Below, one piece after another: positions 1 to 8,391 of a stretch of DNA of 64,000 bases. The notes under the pieces are model-generated. The model did not search any database, had not been told where the DNA came from, and was given only the letters and a program-made list of their open reading frames with translations. The DNA comes from Sungkyunkwania multivorans (GTDB lineage: Bacteria > Bacteroidota > Bacteroidia > Flavobacteriales > Flavobacteriaceae). Made by a program: the position numbers and the translations under genes. The stretch is from contig NZ_JBHTJH010000004.1 of the NCBI RefSeq assembly GCF_042675645.1, positions 310,001 through 374,000 on the forward strand. The letters are read 5' to 3'. Positions within the stretch are counted from its first letter, which is position 1. The number at the start of each line of letters is the position of its first letter.

Positions 1-815
1 ACAAGGCTGTTCAATATATTGAGCAGCAGAAAGATTCAGTATTCTTTTTGAGCTTGAATTATTATTCACCCCACGTACCCATTGAAGCCAAAGACAGCTT
101 AGTTGAAAAATATCGGAACAAAAGAGGAAGCGATGACGAGCGTGTAATGCCAAATATTCATTATGCTGCTATGATAGAAAGCATTGACATTAATGTAGGC
201 CGTGTAATGAAAAAGTTGAAGGATCTGGGAATTGACGAGAATACGTTGGTTCTGTTTACCTCTGATAACGGCGGCTTATCGGTAAGGGAAGTTCCTGCTT
301 TTGCCAAACACACACCGCCTACCGACAATGGTATGCTTCGCGAAGGCAAAGGATATGTTTATGAGGGGGGAATCAGAGAGCCCTTGATCATACGGTGGCC
401 AGCGCTGATCGAGGGGAATCGAATCGATTCGACCCCGGTGATCGCCCAAGATTTTTACAATACCTTTATGGAAATTGCTGGAGCTTCAGAAAGAACGACC
501 GATGGCACAAGTTTGCTACCTTTATTTAAAGGAGATTCGATGTACGATAGGGGATTGTTATGGCATTTACCGCATTACAGTCCGCAGCGAGGAAAACCTT
601 CTACAGCGTATCGAGAGGGAGATTGGAAGCTCATTCATTTTTATGAAGACGACAGCTTTGAGCTTTATAACCTAGAAGAAGATATTGCTGAAAGTAATGA
701 TCTAGCGCAGCGAGAGATTCAAAAGCTGGAGGAATTGAAGGCTAAAATGGAAAGTTTACTCATAACCATGGATGCCAAATTCCCAGAGCCAAACCCCGAT
801 TATGTCGATGAATAG
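1..815 (+). CDS. Sulfatase, C-terminal part (5' end outside window)
   Basis: This is the C-terminal portion of an S1-family (arylsulfatase-type) sulfatase, which removes sulfate esters from sulfated glycans or similar compounds. The frame is open from base 3, so the gene starts before the window; the TTG at 48 is not the start. Visible family features are LSLNYYSPHVPIE, the LVLFTSDNGG block and a C-terminal region with GDWKLIH and ELYNLEEDIAE that closes the sulfatase fold. The Cys/Ser-x-Pro-x-Arg site that becomes formylglycine lies upstream and cannot be checked. The stop overlaps the start of the next gene, suggesting co-transcription with the esterase. Substrate is unknown. Confidence 0.93.
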   Translation, partial: KAVQYIEQQKDSVFFLSLNYYSPHVPIEAKDSLVEKYRNKRGSDDERVMPNIHYAAMIESIDINVGRVMKKLKDLGIDENTLVLFTSDNGGLSVREVPAFAKHTPPTDNGMLREGKGYVYEGGIREPLIIRWPALIEGNRIDSTPVIAQDFYNTFMEIAGASERTTDGTSLLPLFKGDSMYDRGLLWHLPHYSPQRGKPSTAYREGDWKLIHFYEDDSFELYNLEEDIAESNDLAQREIQKLEELKAKMESLLITMDAKFPEPNPDYVDE

Positions 816-1653
816 TTTTAAGTACAGGTTCTTAGTTGAGCGATGCTTTATGATCATTCCATTTTGTTTTTTGCTCTGGATCAACACTTACGGTCAAGAT
901 GCAGATTATATATTAAGATCGAATATTCCATATTATGCTGATTCCATCATAAAAACAGACTCCTATCTGCAAGAAAAATGCTTATTGGATATTTATTATC
1001 CTACTAAGATCAAAAATTTCCCGACTGTCGTCTGGTTTCATGGGGGAGGACTAGCGGGTGGTGAAAAGTTCATCCCTGAAAGGTTAAAGAATCAAGGAGT
1101 CGGCGTCGTGGCTGTCAATTATCGGCTGTATCCAAAAGTTAAAAACCCAGCTTATCTTGCGGATGCCGCAGCGGCTGTAGCTTGGGTGTTCAAACATATT
1201 GAAAGCTATGGGGGTACTGCACAACAAATTTTTATTTCTGGACATTCTGCGGGCGGTTATCTCGCCAGTATGTTAGGAATAGACAAAAAATGGCTTAAGG
1301 AACAGCACATAGATGCCGACGATATCGCAGGTGTCATTCCGATGAGTGGACATACAATTACGCATTTTACCATCCGCAAGGAAAGGGGTATTTCGGGAGA
1401 GCGACCTGTTGTAGATGAGTTCGCCCCATTGTTTCATGTCCGAAAGGAGGCATCACCTTTTTTGCTCATCACTGGAGACCGCAATCTGGAAATGCTTGGC
1501 CGTTATGAGGAAAATGCTTATTTCTTTCGTATGATGAAAGTTGTGGGGCATAAAGATGTCACGTTGTACGAACTAAAAGGCTATGGCCACCAAATGACGG
1601 AACCGGCGTTTCCTTTATTGTTGAAATTCATTCGGGAAAAGTCAAAGCGATAG
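802..1653 (+). CDS. Secreted alpha/beta hydrolase (carboxylesterase-like)
   Basis: This is an alpha/beta hydrolase of the esterase/lipase (HSL/BD-FAE-like) type, probably exported by an N-terminal hydrophobic signal (IIPFCFLLWINTYGQ). It carries an oxyanion-hole HGGG motif around residue 80, the nucleophile elbow GHSAGG around residue 153, a candidate acid in LITGDRN and a catalytic His in GYGHQM near the C terminus. ATG codons at 802 and 808 overlap the end of the sulfatase gene by 8 to 14 bases. The longer frame back to 772 lies wholly in sulfatase coding sequence and is less likely. Context suggests removal of ester groups from a sulfated glycan, which is inference. Confidence 0.85.
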   Translation: MSMNSFKYRFLVERCFMIIPFCFLLWINTYGQDADYILRSNIPYYADSIIKTDSYLQEKCLLDIYYPTKIKNFPTVVWFHGGGLAGGEKFIPERLKNQGVGVVAVNYRLYPKVKNPAYLADAAAAVAWVFKHIESYGGTAQQIFISGHSAGGYLASMLGIDKKWLKEQHIDADDIAGVIPMSGHTITHFTIRKERGISGERPVVDEFAPLFHVRKEASPFLLITGDRNLEMLGRYEENAYFFRMMKVVGHKDVTLYELKGYGHQMTEPAFPLLLKFIREKSKR

Positions 1654-1830
1654 CCCATCATTGATGAATGTTCGGCCGGCGATCTTTTCGATCACCCCAT
1701 ATTTGTTGATTGCGAGCTGCTTGAATTTATAGATTTACTAGAAGTAGTTTTACTTGAATACCTTTATCTTTATAAAAAAATAAAAAGGTCATTATATTTA
1801 TACTTTTTTAGAAGAAATTGTATATTTGCC

Positions 1831-1838
1831 GACCGTAA
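1831..1838 (+). promoter_or_regulatory. -7 box of the tRNA-Arg promoter
   Basis: TATATTTG matches the Bacteroidota -7 consensus TAnnTTTG exactly and ends 14 bases before the tRNA, placing the transcription start just upstream of the mature 5' end. No convincing -33 element was seen. Confidence 0.6.
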
Positions 1839-1852
1839 TACAAAATCATTTT

Positions 1853-1926
1853 GGTCGCGTAGCTCAGCTGGATAGAGCATCTGCCTTCTAAGCAGACGGT
1901 CACAGGTTCGAATCCTGTCGCGATCA
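1853..1926 (+). tRNA. tRNA-Arg (anticodon TCT)
   Basis: A full cloverleaf can be folded. The 7-bp acceptor stem pairs GGTCGCG with CGCGATC (one G-T pair). The D-arm is GCTC...GAGC. The anticodon stem TCTGC/GCAGA encloses the loop CTTCTAA with TCT at 1887-1889. The T-arm is ACAGG-TTCGAAT-CCTGT, followed by discriminator A. CCA is not encoded. It decodes AGA (and AGG by wobble). A promoter box lies directly upstream and a terminator directly downstream, so it is a single-gene unit. Confidence 0.97.
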
Positions 1927-1935
1927 CGAATAAGC

Positions 1936-1967
1936 AAGCCTAACCGAGGAATCGGTTAGGCTTTTTT
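1936..1967 (+). terminator. Intrinsic terminator of the tRNA-Arg unit
   Basis: AGCCTAACCGA at 1937-1947 pairs perfectly with TCGGTTAGGCT at 1952-1962 around a GGAA loop, and a run of six T follows. It sits 10 bases after the tRNA. Confidence 0.9.
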
Positions 1968-1992
1968 CGTTCGCAGAAAGTCATGCTCGCAT

Positions 1993-2347
1993 GATCTTTC
2001 GAGCGGACGAAAAAAGGCGCCAGCGTCGCAGGCGCTGTGAGGCTTACTTTCAGCACGGATGGCAAGGGAACTTGAATCCTGTTGCATGATCTTTCAGTGA
2101 ACGAAAAAAGGCGTCAACGTTGCAGACGTTGTGAGGCTTATTTTCAGCACGGATTGGAAGGGAACTTGAATCCTGCCTATCAATCTTTCGAGCGAACGAA
2201 AAAAGGCGTCAACGTTGCAGACGTTGTGAGGCTTACTTTCACCACGGATGGCAAGGGAACTTGAATCCTGCCCATCGATCTTTCAGCGAACGAAAAAAGG
2301 CACCAGCGTCGCAGGCGCTGTTGGGCTTATTTTCAGCACGGGCCATA
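1993..2347 (+). repeat. Tandem array of about 95-bp units downstream of tRNA-Arg (3 full + 1 partial)
   Basis: Units start at about 1993, 2088, 2182 and 2277 (spacing 95, 94, 95); the last stops near 2347. Each has (G/A)ATCTTTC, ACGAAAAAAGGC, a short hairpin, GGCTTA(C/T)TTTCA, CACGGAT and GGGAACTTGAATCCTG. The last piece resembles the T-arm of the adjacent tRNA (GGTTCGAATCCTG). The hairpin shows compensatory change: CAGCG/CGCTG in units 1 and 4, CAACG/CGTTG in units 2 and 3. Short ORFs across the array (2082-2264, 2261-2512) are by-products of the repeat and are not called. This array fills the gap between the tRNA and the GH130 gene. Confidence 0.88.
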
Positions 2348-2360
2348 GAGGTTTTTTGGC

Positions 2361-3533
2361 TTATTTTTCCATGTGGTGAATTGCCACGGCTATTTTTGAG
2401 TCGGCCGTCCCATAGTAGAGAAACCATTTGTTTTTTAACTTTACCAGCCCCTCTACAAAGCAAACTTCGTTCACCTCACCAACTTTCTCATAATCCTTAT
2501 CGGGATGAATAAAATATTGTTCTGTTCGGTCGAGTAACTTATAGGGCTCGTTCTTGTCAAAAAGTGCTTGGCCAGCAGCATAGGTGAATTTAGGTAAATT
2601 GGAGTCATTGAAATTAGCTGCATTACTTCCATTATATATCAATAAAATCCCTTCTTCTTTGAATATGGCAAAAGGGCCGGGTTCAACCAATCTACTATCA
2701 AAATAGCCCTTCCGAGGATGTAAGACCGATATCATCCTTTTATTTTCCTCATCCTTACATACTTCCCAATTGATCACGTCTTTTGAGGTGGCCAAAAACA
2801 AATTTGTATCTCCAAAATACATCCAATATTTTCCATCTATTTTTTTAGCAATATTTTTGTTTTCGACCAATTCTACAACAATGGCTCCCGATTTTGACCA
2901 AATATCTTTATCCTCTTTTAAAACAAGTCCATGCTTGGTCCATGTAACTAGGTCTTTAGAAGATGCAATCGCTAGGCGCGCTGTTTTGCCATCATAGGCC
3001 GTATAGGTCATAATGTAAAGCCCATCCTCACTTTCGACAATTCGTGGATCTTCAACTCCATCAAAATAACAGTTTAGACAATCTTCCAATGCTGCATCCT
3101 TATCCATCTTCTTATAATTCCATTCATACGCTTTCATAAAATCGTTATCCGGATAGAATACGGGTCTTTCTTGTTTTGTAAAATGAAGTCCATCGGAACT
3201 GATCGCAAGGCCAATGCGAGATGTTCCGCTTGAATCTTGTGCTCTATAGAACAGGTAAATTTCACCGTCTTTTACTATTGCGGAAGGATTTAGTACATTT
3301 CTTTCCTCCCAATTCCGGTGTTTTTTTGTTATAGGACATTCAAAATGTAGGCTTGCTGTGGGCCTTAGGATAGGGTTAAGACTATCGACCTTTGTAAAAC
3401 CTGTGAAGGCCCAATGCTGGAGGTCATGTGGTGGTCGATCGGTCTTTAAGGATTTCTCCTTGCAGCCACAAAACAAAGTTGCCAATAGGATCACCAAATA
3501 AAAAGACTCAGTCCTATGAATATTATTGAACAT
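2361..3533 (-). CDS. GH130-like glycoside hydrolase/phosphorylase lipoprotein
   Basis: The protein resembles glycoside hydrolase family 130, which contains beta-mannoside phosphorylases and beta-1,2-mannosidases. Evidence is the five-bladed propeller pattern: NPSAIVKDGEIYLFYRA at residue 82, IGLAISSDGLHF, DGVEDPRIV at 159 (the EDPR block holds a family-conserved acid), LAIASSKDLVTW, IDGKYWMYFGD, and a C-terminal EVCFVEGLV...YYGTADSKIAVA segment. The signal sequence ends LFCGC, a lipobox, so it should be a lipoprotein. The 390-residue length suits the family. With sulfatase and esterase nearby on the other strand it may belong to a glycan-degradation locus. Hydrolase and phosphorylase activity cannot be separated by eye. 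Confidence 0.82.
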   Translation of the reverse strand: MFNNIHRTESFYLVILLATLFCGCKEKSLKTDRPPHDLQHWAFTGFTKVDSLNPILRPTASLHFECPITKKHRNWEERNVLNPSAIVKDGEIYLFYRAQDSSGTSRIGLAISSDGLHFTKQERPVFYPDNDFMKAYEWNYKKMDKDAALEDCLNCYFDGVEDPRIVESEDGLYIMTYTAYDGKTARLAIASSKDLVTWTKHGLVLKEDKDIWSKSGAIVVELVENKNIAKKIDGKYWMYFGDTNLFLATSKDVINWEVCKDEENKRMISVLHPRKGYFDSRLVEPGPFAIFKEEGILLIYNGSNAANFNDSNLPKFTYAAGQALFDKNEPYKLLDRTEQYFIHPDKDYEKVGEVNEVCFVEGLVKLKNKWFLYYGTADSKIAVAIHHMEK

Positions 3534-3951
3534 GGTATATTTTATAGTGTGGATTGATGTAGTTGTAAGGTAGTGATTTTAAATTCAGTGTCTTATTAAT
3601 AGCCATTATCAGCAATCTTCTTATTCGGGCATTTCAATTTCAAAACTTTGAGTAACCTTTGCAATTGAAGGACTTACATTTTGATTTTAAGAAGTTTTAA
3701 TGGTATTAACCAATTAATGAGCTTAAAACAAGTATCTTTGAACAACGTACTATCTTTCTGTTGATATTAATTATCCCTTCGCACCACTACAGCGATTTCT
3801 GAGGCTTTGTACTTTGAGCCTTTATTTTGATCAATGAAACCCTAGTGACCAACCTAATGACTGATTGCTGGTAAGTAACTATCTAATAGTAATTGTAATC
3901 TTACGTTTTGCTTATGTCATTGCGCTGCAATTCGTTTTAATTCAACTGTAT
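3534..3951. other. Intergenic region with candidate promoter
   Basis: There is no coding sequence here that I can support. TATCTTTG at 3733-3740 (+) matches TAnnTTTG and could drive the downstream dehydrogenase gene with a leader of about 205 bases. The frame of that gene stays open back to 3865, but the added residues are hydrophobic and unlike the family. Confidence 0.4.
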
Positions 3952-5097
3952 ATGGCTTTATTAAAAATGGGTGTTATCGGTACTTCCAAAAAAGAAGATG
4001 AAAGACGCGTGCCTATTCATCCAGAGCATTTAAAAAGACTTCCAGAACATATTCGAAGGCAACTTGTTTTCGAGAAGGGCTATGGAGCGCCTTTCAATGT
4101 CAAAGACGAAGAAATTAGCGACGTCACTGGTGGAATGGCAACGCGAAGTGAAATATTAACTGATATTGGTTCTGTAATAATTGCCAAACCAGTTCTATCA
4201 GATCTAGAGGAACTAAAAGAGGATGGCACGCTTTGGGGATATCCGCATTGTGCACAACAGTCACAAATTACACAGATCGCAATAGATAAGAAATTAACCC
4301 TGATCGCTTTTGAAGATATGTATGTATGGAATCCGAGCGGACAAATGGGAAGACATACATTTTATAAGAACAATGAAATGGCCGGTTATAGTGCGGTTAT
4401 ACATGCACTGCAATTAAAGGGAATAGATGGTCATTATGGCAACCAGCGAAAGGTGATCATCTTTAGCTTTGGTGCCGTTAGTAGAGGCGCCATTTACGCC
4501 CTAAAGGCACATGGTTTTAGAGATATCACCATCTGTATTCAAAGACCGGATCACGAAGTAAGAGAAGAAGTGCTAAATGTGCACTATGTTCGGATTAGAA
4601 AAGGAGGCGAAAACGAACCAAGATTAATTGTGGTTGAACATGATGGTTCGGAACGACCGTTATTAGACCTGATAGAAGAAACTGAAATCATCATCAATGG
4701 AACCTATCAAAATACCGATGATCCCATTGATTATGTGAAAGCGCATGAAAGATCGATGCTTAGACCTGGTACGCTAATTATCGATGTGAGCTGCGATGAG
4801 GGCATGGGGTTTTATTTTGCAAGGCCTACCACCTTTAAAGATCCGATCATAGCGATCGATGATATCGATTACTACGCAGTGGATCATACGCCGAGTTATT
4901 TTTGGGAAAGTGCTTCCCGGTCCATTTCAGCTGCGTTGCTCGTGCATTTGCCTTCTGTGATCGCTGGTCGCGAAAGTTGGAATGAAAATGCAACCATTAA
5001 AAATGCGATAAATGTTGACAAAGGAGTCATTGTGAAAGACGCTATTCTAAGGTTCCAGCATCGTCAAAAGGATTATCCCCATCATGTGAAGGCATAA
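3952..5097 (+). CDS. Alanine dehydrogenase/PNT-family enzyme, N5-(carboxyethyl)ornithine synthase-like
   Basis: The protein has the N-terminal domain of alanine dehydrogenase/pyridine nucleotide transhydrogenase (MGVIGTSKKEDERRVPIHPEH, with the conserved K..E.RVP pattern). A second, NAD(P)-binding domain carries FSFGAVSRGA near residue 168. The family includes alanine and saccharopine dehydrogenases and N5-(carboxyethyl)ornithine synthase, an opine-type enzyme joining pyruvate and ornithine. The C-terminal half (IIINGTYQNTDDP, DVSCDEGMGF, SYFWESASRSIS) looks to me closest to the last. ATG 3952 or 3967 fits the family N terminus; the frame open from 3865 adds an unlikely hydrophobic leader. 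It stands alone. Confidence 0.7.
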   Translation: MALLKMGVIGTSKKEDERRVPIHPEHLKRLPEHIRRQLVFEKGYGAPFNVKDEEISDVTGGMATRSEILTDIGSVIIAKPVLSDLEELKEDGTLWGYPHCAQQSQITQIAIDKKLTLIAFEDMYVWNPSGQMGRHTFYKNNEMAGYSAVIHALQLKGIDGHYGNQRKVIIFSFGAVSRGAIYALKAHGFRDITICIQRPDHEVREEVLNVHYVRIRKGGENEPRLIVVEHDGSERPLLDLIEETEIIINGTYQNTDDPIDYVKAHERSMLRPGTLIIDVSCDEGMGFYFARPTTFKDPIIAIDDIDYYAVDHTPSYFWESASRSISAALLVHLPSVIAGRESWNENATIKNAINVDKGVIVKDAILRFQHRQKDYPHHVKA

Positions 5098-5291
5098 AGA
5101 AACAATATGTTTCGAAAAGTACGGTTGCCAATATTGGATTCTAAATTATCGTGAACGTGTTTTTATAGGATGAACCGTGACTACCAGCGATGGGGTAAGA
5201 TTTGTCTAGAGCCAGCTCTGTGCTCAGTCGAAGGGTAGTCCCAAAGTACCTTTAGCTGAAATTGCAGTTTTACATCAGTATGTATAGGCCT

Positions 5292-5828
5292 TCACCACTC
5301 GGGTTTATAGATCAAATAACTTTTTGGGATGTCGATTTTAATATAGGTCGCAATGTAGTCTTCGCTATACATTTTTATGGTGTCTTTTGATACCTTCGAC
5401 AAGGTCTCTTTTATAAAGCATTCGCCACATTGTGGATTTTTGAAATAAACTTGAACAATGAACTTTCCTTTTTTATAGGTGTATAAATAGCTTTCCGCCT
5501 TTTTGGGGTTTAAATCGTCTATGTCGGTCACATCAATGTTTGTAAACTTCCCAACTCTACCGTTCTCATAAAATTTTAAATACGTAGGATTCGACTTTAG
5601 ATACTGATTTTGCATCGAGTCGTTAGAATGGTCAAAAGTGTTTATCAGAGAAATTTGTCGATACATTTTAGAGGTGTCAACAATGGTGTATGCAATAGGG
5701 TCGGAATTTGGTTTGATTTTTTCAAAATGAAATCCTATTCGTCGTTTCCCAAATTCGTTTACAGAGGAACAGCTCAATGTTATTATGAATGCTAAAAAAA
5801 ATAGTATAAGAAGTGGAAGCTTGGACAT
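5292..5828 (-). CDS. Hypothetical lipoprotein
   Basis: I do not recognise this family. The 178-residue product starts with a hydrophobic signal ending IITLSCSS, a lipobox with Cys at residue 20, so it is probably a lipoprotein. The rest is a soluble beta-rich region with one C-x2-C pair (PQCGEC). It is the last gene of a minus-strand run of mostly unknown genes, separated from the next by 147 bases with no clear terminator. Confidence 0.7.
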   Translation of the reverse strand: MSKLPLLILFFLAFIITLSCSSVNEFGKRRIGFHFEKIKPNSDPIAYTIVDTSKMYRQISLINTFDHSNDSMQNQYLKSNPTYLKFYENGRVGKFTNIDVTDIDDLNPKKAESYLYTYKKGKFIVQVYFKNPQCGECFIKETLSKVSKDTIKMYSEDYIATYIKIDIPKSYLIYKPEW

Positions 5829-5975
5829 TTAACGTAGTTTGGTCTTTTAATGATGTTTTCTGGTTTTAATAGGCTGACTAGCATGCTTATGTATGTAATT
5901 TAGCAAATAAAAACGAATTGAGAATCCGCAAGACAGTCAGACTAGGAGCTTACCAGAACGACTCGGTTAAACTGC

Positions 5976-6659
5976 TTACTTATCGCTATCTTTTCGTTCA
6001 GTACTAGATTTCCGTATAATGGGGTTTTGATTAATTTCTTTTGTTTTCTCTACAAAGGCTTTATTTAAAGCCTTGGTCTTTTTTTTCAGCTCATTCTCCT
6101 TTAAAGTACCGTTTTGTAATTCGATCTCTAGCTCGATGTGCTGTGAAATTCTGTTCAATGTCATGTTATACTGTTCTGCTACTAAACTACTTTGATTAAA
6201 AGAATATGTATGAAACAGATTTCTCATTTTTTTAGCAGATTCAAATTGAGACAATAATGACTTGTAGGTGCCCTTGGAAATATACTGGCTGATCTTTGAA
6301 TCGGAAAAAATGATCTCTTCGGTAAAGTTTGGATAATTTAAAGCATTGATAGCAACGTTGAGAGAGTCTAATTTTACCTGTTGGTATAGGTCAATGAGGC
6401 TTTTATTTTCTATGAAGTTTTGATCTACGTTGCTCTTGGATATTTCTAGAATATCGATCACATACTGCTTGTCTTTTCTTTTTTCTGCGAGGTCAGAGAA
6501 ATAAAACGCCAATAGCACACCGATGATCGTGGCTATTAGAGTAAAATAGAAATCGATTCCATTGCTATATCGCTTTCTAATGCCTTTGAACTTCCTACTG
6601 AATGAGAAAATTGTGATAACAACAACTAAGATTAAGATGATGACAATTAAAAATCTCAT
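5976..6659 (-). CDS. Membrane-anchored hypothetical protein (DUF6090-like layout)
   Basis: The 227-residue protein has a transmembrane segment at residues 2-19 and a second near 38-56 (FTLIATIIGVLLAFYFSDLA). A charged helical region follows, rich in Lys, Glu and Asn, probably coiled coil. The junction AEKRKDKQYVIDILEISKSN resembles the segment after the membrane helix of the gene at 52839-53381 (EARKDRKYINDFYTSLKKEL), suggesting the same broad family, often labelled DUF6090. Function is unknown. It sits 54 bases downstream of the next gene and may share a transcript with it. Confidence 0.65.
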   Translation of the reverse strand: MRFLIVIILILVVVITIFSFSRKFKGIRKRYSNGIDFYFTLIATIIGVLLAFYFSDLAEKRKDKQYVIDILEISKSNVDQNFIENKSLIDLYQQVKLDSLNVAINALNYPNFTEEIIFSDSKISQYISKGTYKSLLSQFESAKKMRNLFHTYSFNQSSLVAEQYNMTLNRISQHIELEIELQNGTLKENELKKKTKALNKAFVEKTKEINQNPIIRKSSTERKDSDK

Positions 6660-6713
6660 ATTTTTTCAATTTAAAATTAGGCATAATGTCTCTTTTAAGG
6701 ATGGTAGCCAATT

Positions 6714-7616
6714 TCATAACCATCTGGCTTTAATTCCCATATGCTTAAACTCATCAATTACGTTATTTTTTGCATAACATAATACAGCATTTTTCAAGTT
6801 AGGGAACTGTTTTGCATCTTCAGCGGTCTCTATGTCCCAATAATGTTCCCAACCTTCTCCAAATCGCAAAAGTTGCATGTAAATACTGTTTCCACCATCT
6901 TGATATATCTCGGTCACTGCATTTGCCAGTCTCTTGGGAATGGGCAGTTGTTTGAAGTATTGTGTTACCTCTGGTATAGGATCATAACCTTCTTTCTCAA
7001 GATCGATGTCCCTTTGGTCATACCAGATCACAAATTCGAACAGATCAAATTTTGGCACCAGCAATTGTTGGATATACATGAGTTCTTGGATCATGCATAA
7101 TTTAAAACCAAAATCTACGAACTCCATTTGCTCTTCATCGATCTCTTTGATGATATATTTGTCTCTTGGTATTTCTTTGACGGAGGGGCCTTTGAAGGTA
7201 GTTATCTCAATGGCTTCAACCTTTCCTTCATTTAGATCGAACCAAACACTTATGTTATTCAACACTAAGACTCCTGATGGATCATGGTCGAAACGTTTGA
7301 CCCTCTTGTTTTTGTTCGCGCTGTAATAGGCAGTGGCTTCCTCATCATTCAAAAAGAACGCTCCTTTAAAGATCTCTTGAGGGCTAAAGTCAAAATTTTC
7401 TTCTTTAAGCTCGAGTACAAGACTTTCAATCGCCTTGCCATTTTTTGAATAGGCCAAGACACCTAATTCATCCCAAGTGTAGATGGTGTTGTACTTTTTC
7501 TTGACAGCTCTTTTCGGTGCCGATAAAACATTCTCTAAAACCCGTATGTCAATAGGAAATTGCAATGCAGAATCATTGATGCTAAAATTATCTTGGGATA
7601 GTCTTATAGAAATCAT
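6714..7616 (-). CDS. Hypothetical cytosolic protein (DUF7738/DUF6892-like)
   Basis: The 300-residue protein lacks a signal or membrane segment. The N-terminal half (YNTIYTWDELGVLAYSKNG, then a beta-rich stretch with DPSGVLVLNNISVWFDLNEG) looks like the domain called DUF7738. The C-terminal half (VDFGFKLCMIQELMYIQQLL... then AVLCYAKNNVIDEFKHMGI) looks like DUF6892. Both names are from memory and tentative. The role is not known. No other gene in the run shares this architecture. ATG at 7616 is the only good start. Confidence 0.6.
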   Translation of the reverse strand: MISIRLSQDNFSINDSALQFPIDIRVLENVLSAPKRAVKKKYNTIYTWDELGVLAYSKNGKAIESLVLELKEENFDFSPQEIFKGAFFLNDEEATAYYSANKNKRVKRFDHDPSGVLVLNNISVWFDLNEGKVEAIEITTFKGPSVKEIPRDKYIIKEIDEEQMEFVDFGFKLCMIQELMYIQQLLVPKFDLFEFVIWYDQRDIDLEKEGYDPIPEVTQYFKQLPIPKRLANAVTEIYQDGGNSIYMQLLRFGEGWEHYWDIETAEDAKQFPNLKNAVLCYAKNNVIDEFKHMGIKARWL

Positions 7617-7828
7617 ATTATTTTCGTCAATATTAGAGCTAACTAAATTTTATATGACTCATTTCGAGAAAATTGGGGCATCATTTTTCGCTTTAACCTA
7701 AAGATACCAAATTGCAATCACACGAGCCTGCCTCTCCGGCGACCGACAACGATCGATCCGAAAACAATTTGGCAATATCGAATTAAAACAGTCTGTTTTT
7801 AGCTCAAGTTCTTACTTGTGTGGAGTTT

Positions 7829-8323
7829 TTATTCAATTACAAGAGTCACATATATTTTTCCGTCCTCTCCTATATAATCTCTATTAAAGACCTTCCTGCC
7901 AATGATCTCATTTTTGGCTTTGATAATATCATCAAGGTCACCAGCTAATTCAATCTTGAATTTATTCTTTTTTGTCCTGAATTCGTGTGACACATATAAT
8001 AAATATTTATCTAGAATATCTTCAAGAGGATATTGGTCATTGGTCTCACCAGACCCTTGCACGTACGATATACTCATCCTATATTTGAAAACGTCATCGT
8101 CTTTAAGGTCGAGATAAATGCCCGTTTCAATAAGCTTGTAACGTTCTTTATTCCTATATCTTCGTGGATTTTCCAAAGTGATGTTGTTCATTACATTGTA
8201 TTCCAAGTTTAGTTTATACTGTTTTGAGGTAACAGCGTCATTCTCGCTTGTCTGAGCGAATAAAATATCCGTGACAGCGGTTAAGATCATAATGACCATG
8301 ACTTTTCTTATGGTGTTTTTCAT
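7829..8323 (-). CDS. Hypothetical exported protein
   Basis: The 164-residue product has a typical N-terminal signal peptide (KVMVIMILTAVTDILFAQ, cleavage expected after FAQ) and a polar, Lys/Asp/Tyr-rich mature part without recognisable motifs. Alternating polar and hydrophobic residues (KFKIELAGDL, KIYVTLVIE) suggest beta strands. It is followed by a 212-base spacer to the DUF6892-like gene and preceded by a palindromic spacer at 8339-8391. No family assignment is offered. Confidence 0.6.
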   Translation of the reverse strand: MKNTIRKVMVIMILTAVTDILFAQTSENDAVTSKQYKLNLEYNVMNNITLENPRRYRNKERYKLIETGIYLDLKDDDVFKYRMSISYVQGSGETNDQYPLEDILDKYLLYVSHEFRTKKNKFKIELAGDLDDIIKAKNEIIGRKVFNRDYIGEDGKIYVTLVIE

Positions 8324-8338
8324 TCGTTTATTATGACA

Positions 8339-8391
8339 TACAACGGCCTTATATGACCGTCAGTTATTAAATGTGGTCATACAGTGTTGTA
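8339..8391. repeat. Imperfect palindrome at a gene junction
   Basis: Nested inverted repeats: TACAAC at 8339-8344 with GTTGTA at 8386-8391, and inside them TGACC at 8354-8358 with GGTCA at 8375-8379. The right arm overlaps the last codons of the next minus-strand gene, so gene and spacer are tightly joined. A terminator or a recombination/mobility site are both possible; there is no T-run typical of a terminator. Confidence 0.5.

Noticed and set aside
1993..2347. CRISPR array
   Set aside because: Units are 95 bp and similar over their whole length, without unique spacers, and no cas gene is nearby.
2082..2512. Small ORFs over the 95-bp repeats (2082-2264, 2239-2463, 2261-2512)
   Set aside because: Their sequence follows the repeat, including the hairpin, and one overlaps the GH130 gene. 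They are by-products of the array.
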